Source: Mucisphaera sp965279675
GTDB lineage: Bacteria > Planctomycetota > Phycisphaerae > Phycisphaerales > Phycisphaeraceae
Direction: 5' to 3'
Length of the DNA stretch: 64,000 nucleotides
Assembly (NCBI RefSeq): GCF_965279675.1
Contig: NZ_CBDIIJ010000002.1
Span: forward strand, 2,232,001 to 2,296,000
Shown here in pieces: positions 55,484 to 63,727 of this stretch. The position numbers and the translations under genes were made by a program. Position 1 is the stretch's first letter. Each line of letters starts with the position of its first letter. The notes under the pieces are model-generated. The model saw only the letters and a program-made list of their open reading frames with translations, ran no database searches and was not told the origin of the DNA.

Positions 55484-57145
55484 ATGCCCCACATGCTCAA
55501 ACTCGCCACCATCCTCGACAACCCAGGCGAACCACCCGTCCAGACCCGCTACCGAGACCCCAACGAACTCGCACAACTCGGCTACAACGGCACCGTGCTC
55601 TACGAAACCACAGCCCTCTCAGGCGTCCCATCACCCGACGCCATCAAAGACCCCGAAATACGAAGCTGGCTCAACCAGACCTGGTCCAAACTCGACCAGC
55701 AGATCGAAGCCAACACCCACGCCGGACTCCAAACCTACCTCTTCTACGACCTCCTCACCCTCGCCGCCGACACCGTCGAAGGCAACGCCTCCAACCTCTG
55801 CTGCCGAGGACACGCCGACACCCTCTGCCCCGCCAGCAACGAAGCCTGGGACCGCATCACCCACGCACTCAACGCCCTCATCGAACGCTACCCAAACATC
55901 GCTGGCATCGTCCTACGCTTCGGCGACAACGACGCCCAGCGACTCCCCCACCTCCTCGGTAACGATCTCTACACCCCCCACTGCTCACGCTGCGCCGACG
56001 CCACCCCCGCCGACCGCATCGTCCACGCCGCCGAACGCTGCTACAACGTCATCACCAATAAACACAACAAGACCACCATCCTCCGCGCCTGGAACGTCCG
56101 ACCCAACGGACTCCACGACACCGCCGAACTCGCCGCCGCCGTCGTCCCCCGACTCCCCCAGGCCAACGACAACAAGCTCATCCTCTCCTTCAAGTTCACC
56201 CAGACCGACTTCTGGCGCTACCAGGCATGGAACCCCGCCTCACTCGCCTGCGGGGCCGTCCCCATCCTCTACGAACTCCAGTGCCAAAGAGAGTTCGAAG
56301 CCAAAGGCGCCACCCCCAACGCCCAGACCGCCCTCTGGCGCGACGGCTACCCCGAAACCCAAAACCCCAACCAGCCCCAGGGACTCGCCCAGGTCGCTCA
56401 ACGCATCCCCCTCGCCGGCCTCTGGGCCTGGGTCCGAGGCGGCGGTTGGGGCGGACCCTTCATCAAAGACGAAACCTGGATCGACGCCAACGCCTACGCC
56501 GTACCCAAACTCGCCGACCAACCCGACGCAGACCCCCACCAACTCGCCCTCGACTGGGCCACTCAGCGACTCGACCTCAAAGATAGCGACCCCCTCATCC
56601 CCATCCTCGCCGACATCCTCAACCGCTCCCCCGAGATGATCCGCCAGGCCTTTTACATCGGCCCCTTCGCCCGACTCAAACCCTCACCCTGGCACCCCAA
56701 CGCCGACTGGATCGAAGACGATGCCATCGACGCCCAGGCCGCTTGGCGACTCATCCAGCGACTCCCCCTCACCGACCTCGACGCCGTCCTCGACGAAAAA
56801 ACCGCCGCCGCCGACACCGCCTCAAAACTCCTCGCACAGCTCAAGGAAGCCCTACGCGACCGCGACCACCAAACCATCGAACCCCTCCTCGGCTCACTCG
56901 TCTACACCGAATCCCTCATCGAAACCATCCGCGACCTCTTCGCCGGACTCATCGCCTACCGACGCTACAACCACTCGAAATCCCCCAAGGACGCCGAAGC
57001 CACCCGCAAAGCCCTCTACCACGCCCAGAGCCACTGGAACCACCATACCCAACGCCTCAACGCCTACCGACAAATCCCCACACCCTTCCGCGAAACCGGC
57101 TTCTGGGACCTCACCCAGGAAATCCTCACCAACCTCCACCAGTAA
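55484..57145 (+). CDS. Glycoside hydrolase-like protein (resembles GH67 alpha-glucuronidase)
   Basis: This roughly 553-residue soluble protein opens with a TIM-barrel-like region (LKLATILDNPGEPPVQTRY, TYLFYDLLTLAAD, IAGIVLRFGDNDAQRLP) and has ILRAWNVRPNGLHD and KLILSFKFTQTDFWRYQAWNP in the middle, then ILYELQCQREFEAKG and LAGLWAWVRGGGWGGPF. These resemble the catalytic-domain strands of alpha-glucuronidases (GH67: QxxxEYLGQxTHL, LWxWGxGG), but I cannot place catalytic Glu/Asp with certainty. The C-terminal part from about residue 330 is all-helical. The cluster CCRGHADTLCP (near residue 100) and CSRC (near residue 168) are unusual cysteine sets and could bind a metal. Start ATG at 55484 is chosen over the GTG at 55433; 55493 is also possible. 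Confidence 0.5.
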   Translation: MPHMLKLATILDNPGEPPVQTRYRDPNELAQLGYNGTVLYETTALSGVPSPDAIKDPEIRSWLNQTWSKLDQQIEANTHAGLQTYLFYDLLTLAADTVEGNASNLCCRGHADTLCPASNEAWDRITHALNALIERYPNIAGIVLRFGDNDAQRLPHLLGNDLYTPHCSRCADATPADRIVHAAERCYNVITNKHNKTTILRAWNVRPNGLHDTAELAAAVVPRLPQANDNKLILSFKFTQTDFWRYQAWNPASLACGAVPILYELQCQREFEAKGATPNAQTALWRDGYPETQNPNQPQGLAQVAQRIPLAGLWAWVRGGGWGGPFIKDETWIDANAYAVPKLADQPDADPHQLALDWATQRLDLKDSDPLIPILADILNRSPEMIRQAFYIGPFARLKPSPWHPNADWIEDDAIDAQAAWRLIQRLPLTDLDAVLDEKTAAADTASKLLAQLKEALRDRDHQTIEPLLGSLVYTESLIETIRDLFAGLIAYRRYNHSKSPKDAEATRKALYHAQSHWNHHTQRLNAYRQIPTPFRETGFWDLTQEILTNLHQ

Positions 57146-57162
57146 GCCCGGTCGCCGAGTGC

Positions 57163-57190
57163 CACACCTTGTCCCAAAGGGCAAGGTGTG
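57163..57190. repeat. Hairpin A, CACACCTTG / CAAGGTGTG
   Basis: Nine-base perfect arms at 57163-57171 and 57182-57190, with an inner CCC-AAA-GGG. It is flanked by GTGC before and CCCGA after, the same flanks as hairpin B, although the stem sequence is different. Confidence 0.75.
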
Positions 57191-57220
57191 CCCGACCCCC
57201 AACAACCACCCCATCCTAAG

Positions 57221-57241
57221 CCCGGTCGCGACGCGACCGCG
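57221..57241. repeat. REP-like palindrome, copy 2 (imperfect outer arm)
   Basis: CCCGGTCGCG A CGCGACC then GCGG instead of GGG: the inner seven-base arms pair perfectly, the outer arm is mismatched. Confidence 0.8.
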
Positions 57242-57256
57242 GTCTTCACACATCAG

Positions 57257-57277
57257 CCCGGTCGCGACGCGACCCCG
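57257..57277. repeat. REP-like palindrome, copy 3 (imperfect outer arm)
   Basis: CCCGGTCGCG A CGCGACC followed by CCGG. Inner arms perfect, 36 bases after copy 2 in the same orientation (AG before the left arm in both). Confidence 0.8.
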
Positions 57278-57290
57278 GCCGTCCGGGTGC

Positions 57291-57310
57291 CACGACCCTT
57301 CAGGGTCGTG
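57291..57310. repeat. Hairpin B, CACGACCCT / AGGGTCGTG
   Basis: Nine-base perfect arms with a two-base TC loop. GTGC precedes and CCCGA follows, as in hairpin A, and both are followed further by a CAACAACC segment. Confidence 0.78.
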
Positions 57311-57339
57311 CCCGATCACCAACAACCTGCCTGCGTTCG

Positions 57340-57362
57340 AGCCGCGGTGTGTCACCGCGGCT
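57340..57362. repeat. Hairpin C, AGCCGCGGTG / CACCGCGGCT
   Basis: Ten-base perfect arms with a TGT loop, 32 bases before the polA stop. ATGCCCC follows, a weaker echo of the GTGCCCGA flank of hairpins A and B. Confidence 0.75.
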
Positions 57363-57394
57363 ATGCCCCATCTGTCCAAAACGCGACCACGCTG

Positions 57395-60304
57395 CTACTT
57401 CGCCTCAAACCAATCCCTCCCCATCCCAACCTCCACCTCCAACGGCACCCGCATCGCAATCGCTCCCTCCATCTCCTCACGCATCACCCCCGCCGCCCGA
57501 TCCACCAAACCCTCATCCACCTCCACCACCAATTCATCATGAATCTGCAGCAGCATCCGCGCCCCAAACGCCTCCGCCGCCAACCGCCGATGCAGCCGCA
57601 CCATCGCCAGCTTGATCAGATCCGCCGCCGACCCCTGCACCACACTGTTGATCGCAAGCCGCTCACCCAGCGCCCGCACATTCGGCTGCCTCGCCTCAAT
57701 CTGCGGGATCGCCCGCCGCCGCCCCAGAATCGTCGACACATACCCCTGCGCCTTCGCCTGATCCACACACGCAGCCAGAAACCGATCGATCCCCGCAAAC
57801 CGCTCCTTGTACGCATCAATCAGCGCCTGCGCCGACGTCCGATCCAGATCCCCGATCCGCCGCGCCAACCCGAACGCCGTGATCCCGTAAATGATCCCGA
57901 AGTTGATCGTTTTGGCATGACCTCTCTGCTCAGCCGTGACACCTTCCGGCGAAACGCCGAACACCTCCGCCGCCACCGCCCGGTGAATATCCTCACCCCC
58001 CTTGAACGCCTCGATCAGCGCCGGGTCCTCCGACAGATGCGCCAGCACCCGCAGCTCGATCTGCGAGTAGTCCGCCACCACCAGCACCTTCCCGGGCTCC
58101 GCCACGAACGCCCGCCGAACCTCACGACCCACCGCCGTCCGAATCGGGATGTTCTGCAGATTCGGATCACTCGACGACAACCGACCCGTCGCCGCCCCCG
58201 TTTGATTGAACGTCGCATGCACCCGCCCCGTCTCCGCATCGATCGCTTCCTTTAGCGAAACCAGATACGTCCCCACAAGCTTCGTCAGCATCCGATACTC
58301 ACTCAGCAGCGCCGGCACCTCCGCCGCCGGACCCGTCAGATCCTCCCGCTCCGCCAACCGCTCCAACACCTCCGCATCCGTCGACGGCCCCGTCTTCGTC
58401 CGCTTCACCACCGGCAGCTTCAACTGTGTGAACAACACCTCCCCCAACTGCTTAGGCGAGTCCAGATTAAACGGCACCGTCGCCCCCGCCTGCTCCGCCT
58501 TCTCCAAAGTCAGATCCCGCAGCTCGACAATCCGCTTCTCCAACATCTCCCGCTGACGATCCAGCTCCCCCGCATCCACCCGAATCCCCGCCTCCTCCAT
58601 GTCCGCCAGCACCTCGACCAAAGGCGTCTCCACATCCGCCATCAGCCCAGCCATCGACCGCTCATCCACCTCACCTTTCAGCTTCTCGTAAAGCCGCAAG
58701 GTGATATCCGCATCCTCCGCCGAATAGACGGCCACCCGATCCAAAGGCACCTGATCCATCGTCTTCTGCGCCGCATCCGACTTCCGCCGCGGCTTCGGCC
58801 CAATCAACTCCTCAATCGGAATCATCCGATGTCCCAGCATCGATAGCGCCAGATCATCCAGCTTCAACCCCGGCGCCCCCGTCAACGCCGCCGCAATCAT
58901 CGTGTCGAAGCAAACCCCTCCCACCTCAAAACCCGCCCGCCGCAGCACATGCAGATCAAACTTGAAGTGATGCCCCACCTTTCGAATCGAAGCATCCGCC
59001 ATCACCCCCCGCAAACCCTCCAGCACCTCTTCCTTCGAAAGAACCGGATCGCCCTCAGGCGGCGGAGGGGCCATCGTCGGAACATACACACCGCTCCCCG
59101 CCTCCCAACTCAGACACACCCCGCACATCTCCGCCTTCCACCCCAGCCCCGTTGTCTCCGTATCCACCGCCAGCACCCGATCCGTCCCCGCCAGCTTCTC
59201 AATCTCCTTCACCACCTCCGCCAGCCGCTCTGCCGTCGTCACCGCCTCATACTGATCCGACGACGCCGTCGAATAAGCATCCACCTCCACCGTCTCCGCC
59301 AATTCCCCACCAAACAGCGCCCCCTGATTCGGATCCGCCGCCGCCTTCCGCTTCGACGCCCCACCCGCCTTCGCCGCCGGTTCCTCTTCCACCGTCCCAC
59401 CCTCACCCCGCTCGCGCATCAGCCGCTTCAGATCCTCCGCATGCCGATTGAACCCCAGCTCCCGAAACCGCGTCGCCAACGTCTCCTCATCAATCGACCC
59501 CAGCTTCATCCGCTCCAGTCCGAAATCCAGATCCACATCATCCTTCAACGTCACCAACCGACGAGCCACGTCAAAAAACGGAATCGCCGCCTCGATCTTC
59601 TCCCGCCGCTTCCCCTTCACCTCGTCTAACCGCTCCACCAGCGCCGCCACGCTCCCAAACTCCTCCAGCAGCTTCGCCGCCGTCTTGTTCCCGATCCCCG
59701 CCACCCCCGGCACGTTGTCCACCGTATCCCCCGTCAACACCTGCAGATCAATCGCCTGCTCAGGCGTGATCCCCTTCTTCTCCTTCAGATAGTCCAGATC
59801 AATCGTTGTGTCCGTATGAATGTCATACATCGACACCCGATCGCTCAGCAGTTGCTCCAGATCCTTATCCTTCGACACCAGCATCACCCGCGCACCCGCA
59901 TACGCCGGATCCGCCACAATCCGCCGCGCAAGCGTCGCCATGATGTCGTCCGCCTCCGCCCCCACCTGACCCAGCACCGGAATCCCAAACAGCTCCGTCA
60001 ATTCCAGTATGCGCGGGATCTGCGCCGGCAATTCCTCAGGCGGCTCGCTCCGCGTCCCCTTGTAATCCGGATAAAGCTCATGCCGAAACGTATCCCCCTT
60101 GCTGTCTACCGCCATCACCACATGCGTCGGCGAACACTGCAGAAACAGCTTCAACAACATCCCCACAAAACCAAACGTCGCGTTCGTCGGCTCACCCGTC
60201 ACAGGCGACGTCATCGCCCCCCGTATCGCGAAAAACGACCGAAAAATCTGCGCATGACCATCAATCAGATACACCGTCTCAACCGACTCACGTGCTTCAC
60301 TCAT
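57395..60304 (-). CDS. polA: DNA polymerase I
   Basis: The 969-residue enzyme fills gaps and removes RNA primers. Three domains are complete: N-terminal 5' nuclease (1 to about 310; VYLIDGHAQIFRSFFAIRG, PTHVVMAVDSKGDTFRHELYPDYKGTR, QVGAEADDIMATLARR, GDTVDNVPGVAGIGNKTAAKLL), 3'-5' exonuclease (DxE in AVDTETTGL near residue 378, YSAEDADITLRLYEKL), and polymerase (VVADYSQIELRVLAHLSEDP, KTINFGIIYGITAFGLARRIG with the discriminating Phe, LLQIHDELVVEVDE). Proofreading residues appear intact, unlike in some planctomycete/firmicute PolA. A charged linker (EEEPAAKAGGASKRKAAA) at about 310-330 is slightly longer than normal. No ribosome site is seen. Confidence 0.97.
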   Translation of the reverse strand: MSEARESVETVYLIDGHAQIFRSFFAIRGAMTSPVTGEPTNATFGFVGMLLKLFLQCSPTHVVMAVDSKGDTFRHELYPDYKGTRSEPPEELPAQIPRILELTELFGIPVLGQVGAEADDIMATLARRIVADPAYAGARVMLVSKDKDLEQLLSDRVSMYDIHTDTTIDLDYLKEKKGITPEQAIDLQVLTGDTVDNVPGVAGIGNKTAAKLLEEFGSVAALVERLDEVKGKRREKIEAAIPFFDVARRLVTLKDDVDLDFGLERMKLGSIDEETLATRFRELGFNRHAEDLKRLMRERGEGGTVEEEPAAKAGGASKRKAAADPNQGALFGGELAETVEVDAYSTASSDQYEAVTTAERLAEVVKEIEKLAGTDRVLAVDTETTGLGWKAEMCGVCLSWEAGSGVYVPTMAPPPPEGDPVLSKEEVLEGLRGVMADASIRKVGHHFKFDLHVLRRAGFEVGGVCFDTMIAAALTGAPGLKLDDLALSMLGHRMIPIEELIGPKPRRKSDAAQKTMDQVPLDRVAVYSAEDADITLRLYEKLKGEVDERSMAGLMADVETPLVEVLADMEEAGIRVDAGELDRQREMLEKRIVELRDLTLEKAEQAGATVPFNLDSPKQLGEVLFTQLKLPVVKRTKTGPSTDAEVLERLAEREDLTGPAAEVPALLSEYRMLTKLVGTYLVSLKEAIDAETGRVHATFNQTGAATGRLSSSDPNLQNIPIRTAVGREVRRAFVAEPGKVLVVADYSQIELRVLAHLSEDPALIEAFKGGEDIHRAVAAEVFGVSPEGVTAEQRGHAKTINFGIIYGITAFGLARRIGDLDRTSAQALIDAYKERFAGIDRFLAACVDQAKAQGYVSTILGRRRAIPQIEARQPNVRALGERLAINSVVQGSAADLIKLAMVRLHRRLAAEAFGARMLLQIHDELVVEVDEGLVDRAAGVMREEMEGAIAMRVPLEVEVGMGRDWFEAK

Positions 60305-60359
60305 CGCCCGAGTATAGATCCAACCCAGCCGTAGGAATGATCACAACAAGCCCCAACCC

Positions 60360-63300
60360 CTACCAATCCAACGTCCCCAACCAAATCCCCTTAAGCACCC
60401 CCATCTCCCGCTCTACCAACCCCTCCACCACGAACCGCTCCGACGCCCTCAGCCGCCCAACCACACAAGCCTCCACCCCCGCCGCCACAAACAACGCCAG
60501 CACCTCCTCCACCCGCGCCTCCTCCACCTCCAGCACATACCGCGACGCCCCCTCCCCAAACAACGCCGCCGCCCAGGGCAACTCACCCAGTCCCGAGAGA
60601 TCCAGCTCAACCCCCAACCCACCCCCCATCGCCATCTCAAACGCAGCCACCGCCAACCCGCCATCCGACACATCATGCGCCGACCGCACCAACCCCCGGC
60701 CAATCACCTCCGCCACCGCCTTCGCCGCCAACGGACCCGCATCCAGATCCACCTTCGGCACCGCGCCCTTCAAGCCCGCCAGCTCCGCCAGATGACTCCC
60801 ACCCAGCTCCGCCGACAATGGACCCGCCTGAATCAGCACGTTCCCCGCCGCCTTCCCATCACTGGTTAGACACCGGCTCGCATCATCCACCATCCCCATC
60901 GCCGTGATCAGCATCGTCGACGGAATCGTGATCACCCGCCCGTCATCCGTCGTCAGCTGGTTGTGAAGCGAGTCCTTCCCCGACACAAAAGGCGTCCGGT
61001 ACGCCATCGCCCCGTGATAGCACGCCGCCGCCGCCCGCGCCAACGAAGCCATCGACGCCGGATCATCACACGACGGCCAGCAGAAATTATCCAGAATCGC
61101 CACCCGACTCGGATCCGCCCCCACACAAACCACATTCCGCACCGCCTCATCAATCGCCGCCAGCACCGCGTAATACGCATCCCCATCCGTCGACGTTCCC
61201 CGCTCCAAAGACTTCTCCGACAGCTCAGGCGACAACCCGCACCCCAGCGCTACCGCCTTCCGACTCCCCGCCTTCGGCCGCACCACCGAAGCATCCGACG
61301 GCCCCTCGCCCGCCACACCCACCAACGGCTTCACCACCGTCCCCGCCTGAACCTCATGGTCATACTGCCGCACAATCCAGTGCTTCGACGCAATCGTCGG
61401 ATGACCCAGCAACCCCTCCAACAACGCCCCGGCTTGTTCGCGATCCACCTCAACCGCTTCGGCCTCCGCCACACGCTCCTCCGCATGCGCCACCCGATGC
61501 GTTCTAGGCAACCCATCGTGCATGAACCGCATGTCCAGCCGCCCGACCTCATGACCCTCATACCGCAGCACCAGCTCAGGACGCTCCGCCTCCCCCTCAC
61601 CAAACACCCCCAGATCACACCAGTCCGCACCCTCCGCCTCGCATAACGCCCCAAACGCTTCCACATCCGCCGCCGGCACCGACAGCACCATCCGCTCCTG
61701 CGCCTCGCTGATCCACACCTCCGTGTAACTCAAACCCTCGTACTTAAGCGGGGCCCTCTCCAACTCAACCCTCGCCCCGACCTTCTCCGCCATCTCTCCG
61801 ATCGCCGAGGAAAATCCGCCCGCCCCACAATCCGTGATCGCGCTGTACAGACAACGCCTCTCACCCGTCGCCGGATCCACCCAGTCCCGCGCTGCCACGA
61901 TCGCATCCATCAGCTTCTTCTGCGTGATCGGGTTCCCGATCTGCACCGCATGCGAAAACTCCTCCGCATGGCCCTCCGTCAACTCCGCCGACGAAAACGT
62001 CGCCCCATGAATCCCATCCCGACCCGTTGCCCCACCCACCGCGATGATCCGATCGCCAACCCTAGGCGTACCCTCCACCCGATCCAACGGGATCAACCCC
62101 ACACATCCCGCAAACACCAACGGATTCCCGACGTAATCCCTGTCAAACGCCACCGCGCCATTCACCGTCGGGATCCCCATCCGATTCCCATAATCCCGCA
62201 CCCCCTCCACCACCCGACGCAGCACCCGCTCCGGCGCAATCACCCCGGACGGCACTTCATAGCTGTAGGTACCTGAGTCGCTGGGCGGGGGGGCGACACA
62301 AAACACATTGGTGTTCGCGATCGGCCGCGCCGCCAGACCCGTCCCGATGATGTCCCGGATACACCCGCCGATCCCCGTCGCCGCACCCCCGTAAGGCTCC
62401 AGCGCCGAAGGATGGTTATGCGTTTCTACCTTGATGCACACCCCATCCGTCTCGTCAAACTTCACGATGCCCGAGTTGTCGTGGAACACACTCACGCACC
62501 AGTCCCCGATCCCCTCATCCTCCATCAACTCAAACGTCGCCGCCGCCACCGAGTACTTCAGCAGATTCGGCACCACCACCGCGTCCCCCTCCACCTCAGC
62601 CCCAGGCAGCGCAGCCAGCCATTCCCTGCCAAACCCCGTGTAACGCACCGCGCTCTTAAGCGTCTTGTGCACACAATGCTCACTCCACGTCTGTGCCAGC
62701 GTCTCCAATTCGATGTCCGTCGGCTCCCGATCCAGCCCCGCAAAGTGAGCCTGAATCGTCCGCATCTCCTCCAGACTCAAAAACAGATGCCGCTCCCGCG
62801 ACAACACCTTCAGCGCCTCATCATCCAACCCCGACAACCCCACCCGACCCAGCTCTAAGGCATAAGCCTTCCCCAAAGCCAAGGTGGGGGGGTGCTCCTC
62901 CGCCAGAACCACCCGCTCGATCACCGGGTTCGCCACCGACCGCTCCGCCGCCGCCACCAGCGACGCCTCATCAGGCGATCCACCCGCCCCAAACGCCAGA
63001 TCAATCCGACGCCCAGTCCGCACCCGCACCGCCTCCAACCCCACCCCCAGCCGCTCCGCAATCGCCCCCCGAGCCGTCTCCGCCGCCGGGTCCATCACCC
63101 CAGGCAGATCATGCACCTCCACCCGCACTCCATCCCCGAACCCAAACCCATCCGCACCCCCAGCCGATCCCCCGGCACCATCCCCAGAACCCGCAGAACC
63201 AATGCCTCCGCCACCTTCGCAAAGCACCGCCACCTGATCCACAGGATCCGCCAGCAGTGCCTCCGCCACCCCCTTCACCCCCGCCTCATCCAGATCAGCC

Positions 63301-63449
63301 TCCACCAGATACACCCGCGCCTCCCGCACCCCCGACACCGCCCGCCCAACCCCCGCCAACCCCTCCACCAACGCATGCAGATCCCCAGTCACCCCCGCCG
63401 GATCCCCACTCGCCAACCGGTCCCAAACCTCAATCCGGTACACCGCCAT
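60360..63449 (-). CDS. purL: Phosphoribosylformylglycinamidine synthase PurL with two fused PurS-like domains
   Basis: The 1029-residue protein makes FGAM from FGAR, glutamine-derived ammonia and ATP (purine step 4). PurL core motifs: QTWSEHCVHKTLKSAVRYTG, VCIKVETHNHPSALEPYGGAATGIGGCIRDI, FVSGKDSLHNQ and SAHDVSDGGLAVAAFEMA. Before the core come two domains: residues about 3-78 and 107-190, the second (VRVEVHDLPGVMDPAAETARGAIAERLG... and ANPVIERVVL) a good match to PurS; the first looks like a diverged copy. They are joined by a Gly-rich linker (about 79-104). At about 1030 residues it is longer than small PurL (about 740) and shorter than large PurL with glutaminase (about 1300), so a separate PurQ is needed. 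GGAG precedes the ATG at 63449 by six bases. Confidence 0.93.
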   Translation of the reverse strand: MAVYRIEVWDRLASGDPAGVTGDLHALVEGLAGVGRAVSGVREARVYLVEADLDEAGVKGVAEALLADPVDQVAVLCEGGGGIGSAGSGDGAGGSAGGADGFGFGDGVRVEVHDLPGVMDPAAETARGAIAERLGVGLEAVRVRTGRRIDLAFGAGGSPDEASLVAAAERSVANPVIERVVLAEEHPPTLALGKAYALELGRVGLSGLDDEALKVLSRERHLFLSLEEMRTIQAHFAGLDREPTDIELETLAQTWSEHCVHKTLKSAVRYTGFGREWLAALPGAEVEGDAVVVPNLLKYSVAAATFELMEDEGIGDWCVSVFHDNSGIVKFDETDGVCIKVETHNHPSALEPYGGAATGIGGCIRDIIGTGLAARPIANTNVFCVAPPPSDSGTYSYEVPSGVIAPERVLRRVVEGVRDYGNRMGIPTVNGAVAFDRDYVGNPLVFAGCVGLIPLDRVEGTPRVGDRIIAVGGATGRDGIHGATFSSAELTEGHAEEFSHAVQIGNPITQKKLMDAIVAARDWVDPATGERRCLYSAITDCGAGGFSSAIGEMAEKVGARVELERAPLKYEGLSYTEVWISEAQERMVLSVPAADVEAFGALCEAEGADWCDLGVFGEGEAERPELVLRYEGHEVGRLDMRFMHDGLPRTHRVAHAEERVAEAEAVEVDREQAGALLEGLLGHPTIASKHWIVRQYDHEVQAGTVVKPLVGVAGEGPSDASVVRPKAGSRKAVALGCGLSPELSEKSLERGTSTDGDAYYAVLAAIDEAVRNVVCVGADPSRVAILDNFCWPSCDDPASMASLARAAAACYHGAMAYRTPFVSGKDSLHNQLTTDDGRVITIPSTMLITAMGMVDDASRCLTSDGKAAGNVLIQAGPLSAELGGSHLAELAGLKGAVPKVDLDAGPLAAKAVAEVIGRGLVRSAHDVSDGGLAVAAFEMAMGGGLGVELDLSGLGELPWAAALFGEGASRYVLEVEEARVEEVLALFVAAGVEACVVGRLRASERFVVEGLVEREMGVLKGIWLGTLDW

Positions 63450-63546
63450 CACTAGCTCCTACCACGACAACCTCGCCGCAGAAGCACACCATACCACCCC
63501 CCACAAACACCCATCTCCCTCCCTTGGGCACCCACCCCCCCATGAG

Positions 63547-63567
63547 CCCGGTCGCGACGCGACCGGG
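63547..63567. repeat. REP-like palindrome, copy 4
   Basis: CCCGGTCGCG A CGCGACCGGG with perfect ten-base arms, identical to copy 1. It lies between the purL start and the next gene's end, and an imperfect hairpin (CCTGGTC/GACCAAGG, 63575-63594) follows directly. Confidence 0.85.
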
Positions 63568-63623
63568 AGCCACGCCTGGTCCCTAAGACCAAGGTCGGTC
63601 CGACCACAAGTAATCATGGGTGG

Positions 63624-63648
63624 CTGTGGTCAGCTCTGCTGGCCACAG
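63624..63648. repeat. Hairpin E, CTGTGGTCAGC / GCTGGCCACAG
   Basis: Eleven-base arms with a TCT loop and one G-T pair, inside a weaker outer pair GGGTGG (63618-63623) and CCACCC (63658-63663). It shares the short 3-base loop with hairpins C and 55438. The rest of 63450-63727 holds no gene. Confidence 0.6.
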
Positions 63649-63727
63649 AACCAGGAACCACCCCACCCCTTTCACGCACCTAAGGCACGAGCAATGGGAC
63701 AATCACCACCAAGCCCTGATTACGCCC

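Larger units (their letters stand above)
57146..57394. repeat. Cluster of palindromic repeats between convergent genes
   Basis: This non-coding gap between the glycosidase-like gene and polA holds five structured units: a degenerate REP half (AGCCCGGTCGC at about 57145-57155), hairpin A (57163-57190), REP copies 2 and 3 (57221, 57257), hairpin B (57291-57310) and hairpin C (57340-57362). No gene or promoter was seen. Together they could stop transcription from both sides or block exonucleases. Confidence 0.75.

Noticed and set aside
57146..57394. CRISPR array
   Set aside because: Repeats here are palindromes of differing sequence with irregular spacing, no unique spacers of constant length and no cas genes nearby.
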